Below, one piece after another: positions 44,773 through 46,892 of a DNA stretch of 46,892 nt. The position numbers and the translations under genes are program-made. Position 1 is the stretch's first letter, and each line of letters begins with the position of its first letter. The notes beneath the pieces were generated by a model, which was not told the DNA's origin, searched no databases, and saw only the letters and a list, made by a program, of their open reading frames with translations. Source of the stretch: Thiobacillaceae bacterium (GTDB taxonomy: Bacteria > Pseudomonadota > Gammaproteobacteria > Burkholderiales > Thiobacillaceae); NCBI GenBank assembly GCA_012274165.1, contig JAAPAA010000268.1, positions 1 through 46,892 on the forward strand. The letters run 5' to 3'.

Positions 44773-45813
44773 ATGTCCGCCTACCTCGACACCCGCGTCA
44801 GCCTGTATGCCGGCCGTCTCTGGCGCGACGAGGCGCTCGACGCGCTGGTCGGCGCGCCGGATGCGGTAGTCGCCGATACCCTGATGCAGCGCGGCTTGCC
44901 GCAGCTGGCGGCGGGCTTCGTCAATCCGGCCGGCAGGCAGGATGCCCGCTCGCTGGAGCAGCGCATCATTGCCCAGATTCTCGACGAAACGCGGGTGATG
45001 CTGCGGCCCCTGTCCGGCAGCGCGCGCAGCTTTCTGACTTTCTGGACTGCTCGCTTCGAGATTTCCAACGTCAAGACCCTGCTGCGCAGCAAGATGACGG
45101 ACGAACGTCCCGCCGCTGTGCTCGCCCGGCTGATCCCAATGGGGACATTTGGCCGCCTGGACAATCAGGATCTGGCGCATGCAGAAGATGTGGGTGAGCT
45201 GTTGCGCCGCCTGGAAGCCGGGCCGTATGCCGGTATCGTGCGCCATGCCCGGCGCGCGTTCGAGCAGAGCCACGATCCCTTCAGCCTGGATGCGGCGCTG
45301 GATCGTGCCTATTACGAAGGACTGACTGTGCGGGCCCAGCCGCTGGAGGAAACGGTGGGTGCGCCTTTTCGCGGGTTGATGGCCCAACTCATCGACCGCA
45401 TCAACCTGGTCTGGCTGTTGCGCTATCGCTTCAACTACAAGCTGCCGCCCGCGCAGGTGTATTACCTGCTGGTGGGGTCGCATTACAGTCTGACTGGCGC
45501 GCAGCTGCAACATCTGGCCGCGCAGGACAGCCTGGAAGCGGTGCTCGCCGCACTGCCCGCTTCCTGGCAGACGCGGCTGCATGGCGCAACCGGTATTCCC
45601 GGCGTGTTCGCCCGCATGGAACAAGCCGCCGCCGAGCAAGCGTTGCGGGTGTTGCATTCGCGCGCCCCAGCGATTGCCCGCGCCTTTGCCTACCTGATTC
45701 TGCGTGAACGCGACCTGCGCGCGGTGCGTGCCGTGTTGCGCGGGCGGCATCTCGGTCTGGTCAATGCCGATATCCGCCAGGCATTGCAACGTACTCCAAT
45801 CGAGATGGTCTGA
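44773..45813 (+). CDS. V/A-type ATPase subunit C
   Basis: 346 residues from Met at 44773 (MSAYLDTRVSLYAGRLWRDE), chosen because upstream residues are not family-like. It is helical with the repeated-unit layout of V-ATPase C/d subunits: ISNVKTLLRSKMTDERPA, SLDAALDRAYYEGLT, LIDRINLVWLLRYRFNYKLP, and a C-terminal LILRERDLRAVRAVLRGRHLG, which is the typical ending. It links the central stalk to the membrane rotor. Its stop shares one base with the start of subunit I (TGATG). Confidence 0.85.
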   Translation: MSAYLDTRVSLYAGRLWRDEALDALVGAPDAVVADTLMQRGLPQLAAGFVNPAGRQDARSLEQRIIAQILDETRVMLRPLSGSARSFLTFWTARFEISNVKTLLRSKMTDERPAAVLARLIPMGTFGRLDNQDLAHAEDVGELLRRLEAGPYAGIVRHARRAFEQSHDPFSLDAALDRAYYEGLTVRAQPLEETVGAPFRGLMAQLIDRINLVWLLRYRFNYKLPPAQVYYLLVGSHYSLTGAQLQHLAAQDSLEAVLAALPASWQTRLHGATGIPGVFARMEQAAAEQALRVLHSRAPAIARAFAYLILRERDLRAVRAVLRGRHLGLVNADIRQALQRTPIEMV

Positions 45814-46892
45814 TGCTGCGCGCTGAACCCCTGCTCAAAATCCAACTCATGATGCTGGCGTCCGAAGCGCAGGATGCCGCGTTGTCGCTGGCCCGGTTTG
45901 GCGTATTCAACCCCGCTGCCTGCACGCTGGACACGCTCGCGGAATCGCCCGCGGCCGCCTATCGCGAAGCGTGGCTGGAAGCCGATGCGCGCCTGTCCAA
46001 GCTGCTGGAGCAGTGCGGTGACACCGGCCCCCTGTATCTGCCCGAGGAAGCCGAAGCCCCGACACTCGCCGATTTGCAGGAACTCAACAGCTGGTTGAAG
46101 GAAGTGTGGATTGCCTGTCTGACGTGTCACGAAAGCGAAGAACAGATTAACGAAGCGCGAAGTCATCTTGAGGCGCTGGAAGAGACGCTGGCCAAACTGG
46201 AACGGCTGAATGTCGACCTCGCGCAGCTGTTGCGCGCCGACAGCCTGCTGGCGGTTCGCATCGGCAGCTTGCCGGTGACCGGGCTCAAGCGGGTGACCGA
46301 GGCGCTGGCGATGACCAGCCATCTGGTTTCGCGCTTCGATCAGCTTGGCGAACAGGTGTTCGCGGTGATTGCCGGTCCGCGTGCCCGCCAGGACGAAGTA
46401 CAAGGCTTGCTGGCCCAGGCCGGCTGGCGAGAACTGCCGGTGCCGGACGAGTTGCGCACCCATCCGCACGCTGCGCGGACCTGGCTGGAAGCCGAGCGCA
46501 CCCGGCTGAACACGCGATCCGGCGCGGCATGCCAGATCATGGACGGACTGCGCGAACAGTTCGGCCCGCGCCTGCACGAAGCGCGCCTGCGCCTTGCCCT
46601 GGCCCGTCCGCTGGCCGAGGCTGCACTGGCGGGCGTGCGTGGCAAGGGGGGGCTGGCTGCCTTGTCTGGCTGGATACCCACGCGCGAGCTGGCCGCCCTG
46701 CGCGCAACGCTGGATCAACATTTTCATGGCCGCTACTGGCTCGACCTGCGCGAACCCGCTGCCGGTGACATGGACGAGGTGCCGTCGCTGATGCGCTACC
46801 CCGGCTGGATCCAGCCCTTCATCCCGCTGGTAAAAAGCTACGGCGTACCGCGCTATGGCGAGTTCGATCCGGCGCTGCCGTTTGCCTTCACC
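45813..46892 (+). CDS. V/A-type ATPase subunit I (3' end outside window)
   Basis: The frame opens at ATG 45813 (MLRAEPLLKIQLMMLASEAQ) and stays open to the window end, 360 codons. The visible part is the N-terminal cytoplasmic arm: long helical segments (SHLEALEETLAKLERLNVDL), then an alpha/beta region (SHLVSRFDQLGEQVFAVIAG), then helices and GWIPTRELAALRATLDQHF, as in subunit a/I. The membrane helices that form the proton or sodium half-channel lie downstream and are not seen. So the ion used cannot be read here. It follows subunit C by overlapping stop and start. Confidence 0.85.
   Translation, partial: MLRAEPLLKIQLMMLASEAQDAALSLARFGVFNPAACTLDTLAESPAAAYREAWLEADARLSKLLEQCGDTGPLYLPEEAEAPTLADLQELNSWLKEVWIACLTCHESEEQINEARSHLEALEETLAKLERLNVDLAQLLRADSLLAVRIGSLPVTGLKRVTEALAMTSHLVSRFDQLGEQVFAVIAGPRARQDEVQGLLAQAGWRELPVPDELRTHPHAARTWLEAERTRLNTRSGAACQIMDGLREQFGPRLHEARLRLALARPLAEAALAGVRGKGGLAALSGWIPTRELAALRATLDQHFHGRYWLDLREPAAGDMDEVPSLMRYPGWIQPFIPLVKSYGVPRYGEFDPALPFAFT

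Overview
The window is GC-rich (clearly above 60% by eye) and gene-dense. It looks like a chemolithotrophic or facultatively anaerobic betaproteobacterium, of the Thiobacillus / Sulfuricella / Rhodocyclaceae kind. The reasons are an Isp-type [NiFe] hydrogenase with the order small subunit-isp1-isp2-large subunit, two BCAM0308-type zinc-ribbon proteins, and stress genes (DksA/TraR-like, Usp, Hsp20 remnant, phosphoribosyltransferase, HPF with a cold-shock domain) resembling the low-oxygen-activated locus of Burkholderia cenocepacia. No rRNA, tRNA, CRISPR array or intact insertion sequence was recognised. Genus-level assignment is inference.

Layout. (1) 1-3.8 kb: stress and accessory genes (alpha/beta hydrolase, DksA/TraR zinc finger, BCAM0308-like protein, small exported protein, PAS protein, phosphoribosyltransferase) with two gene remnants, Hsp20 and CBS. 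(2) 3.85-8.7 kb: a UrtA-like substrate-binding protein translationally coupled to a very large Cache-HAMP-PAS-GGDEF-EAL protein. (3) 8.8-13.0 kb: a tightly overlapping four-gene operon of a C39-like papain-fold protein, a RimK-like ATP-grasp ligase, a GCS2-family amidoligase and an N-formylglutamate-amidohydrolase-like enzyme. This is a predicted pathway for an unknown amide-linked metabolite or peptide modification. (4) 13.1-22.2 kb: a second BCAM0308 paralog, a DAP-dehydrogenase-like gene with two compensating frameshifts, PfpI, a 53-residue membrane protein, an internally duplicated acidic protein, HPF-CSD, PolX with an in-frame amber codon, Usp, PEBP, gamma-glutamyltransferase and an EVE-domain stub. 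(5) 22.5-31.6 kb: an island of six co-directional genes, all with export signals (arylsulfatase, formylglycine-generating enzyme, two DUF1254 proteins, a GFA/CENP-V protein, a SphA-like outer-membrane protein). A duplicated piece of the last gene precedes the first. (6) 31.6-46.9 kb: [NiFe] hydrogenase. The accessory operon hypC-A-(DUF2314)-B-D-F-E reads left. The structural operon (protease, HupH-like, hynS, isp1, isp2, hynL, hupE) reads right from a shared 150-bp intergenic region and runs with a 7-base gap into a V/A-type ATPase operon cut by the window end.

How it fits together. H2 oxidation by the membrane-attached hydrogenase, nickel uptake by HupE, cofactor assembly by HypA-F and a rotary ATPase form an energy module. 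The stress genes suggest adaptation to low oxygen. The sulfatase island looks like an envelope system for a sulfated compound. The ATP-grasp/GCS2 operon is the best candidate for an uncharacterised biosynthetic system. A striking number of genes (at least seven) are truncated, frameshifted or interrupted. This could be real decay or, for the single-base cases, sequence error.
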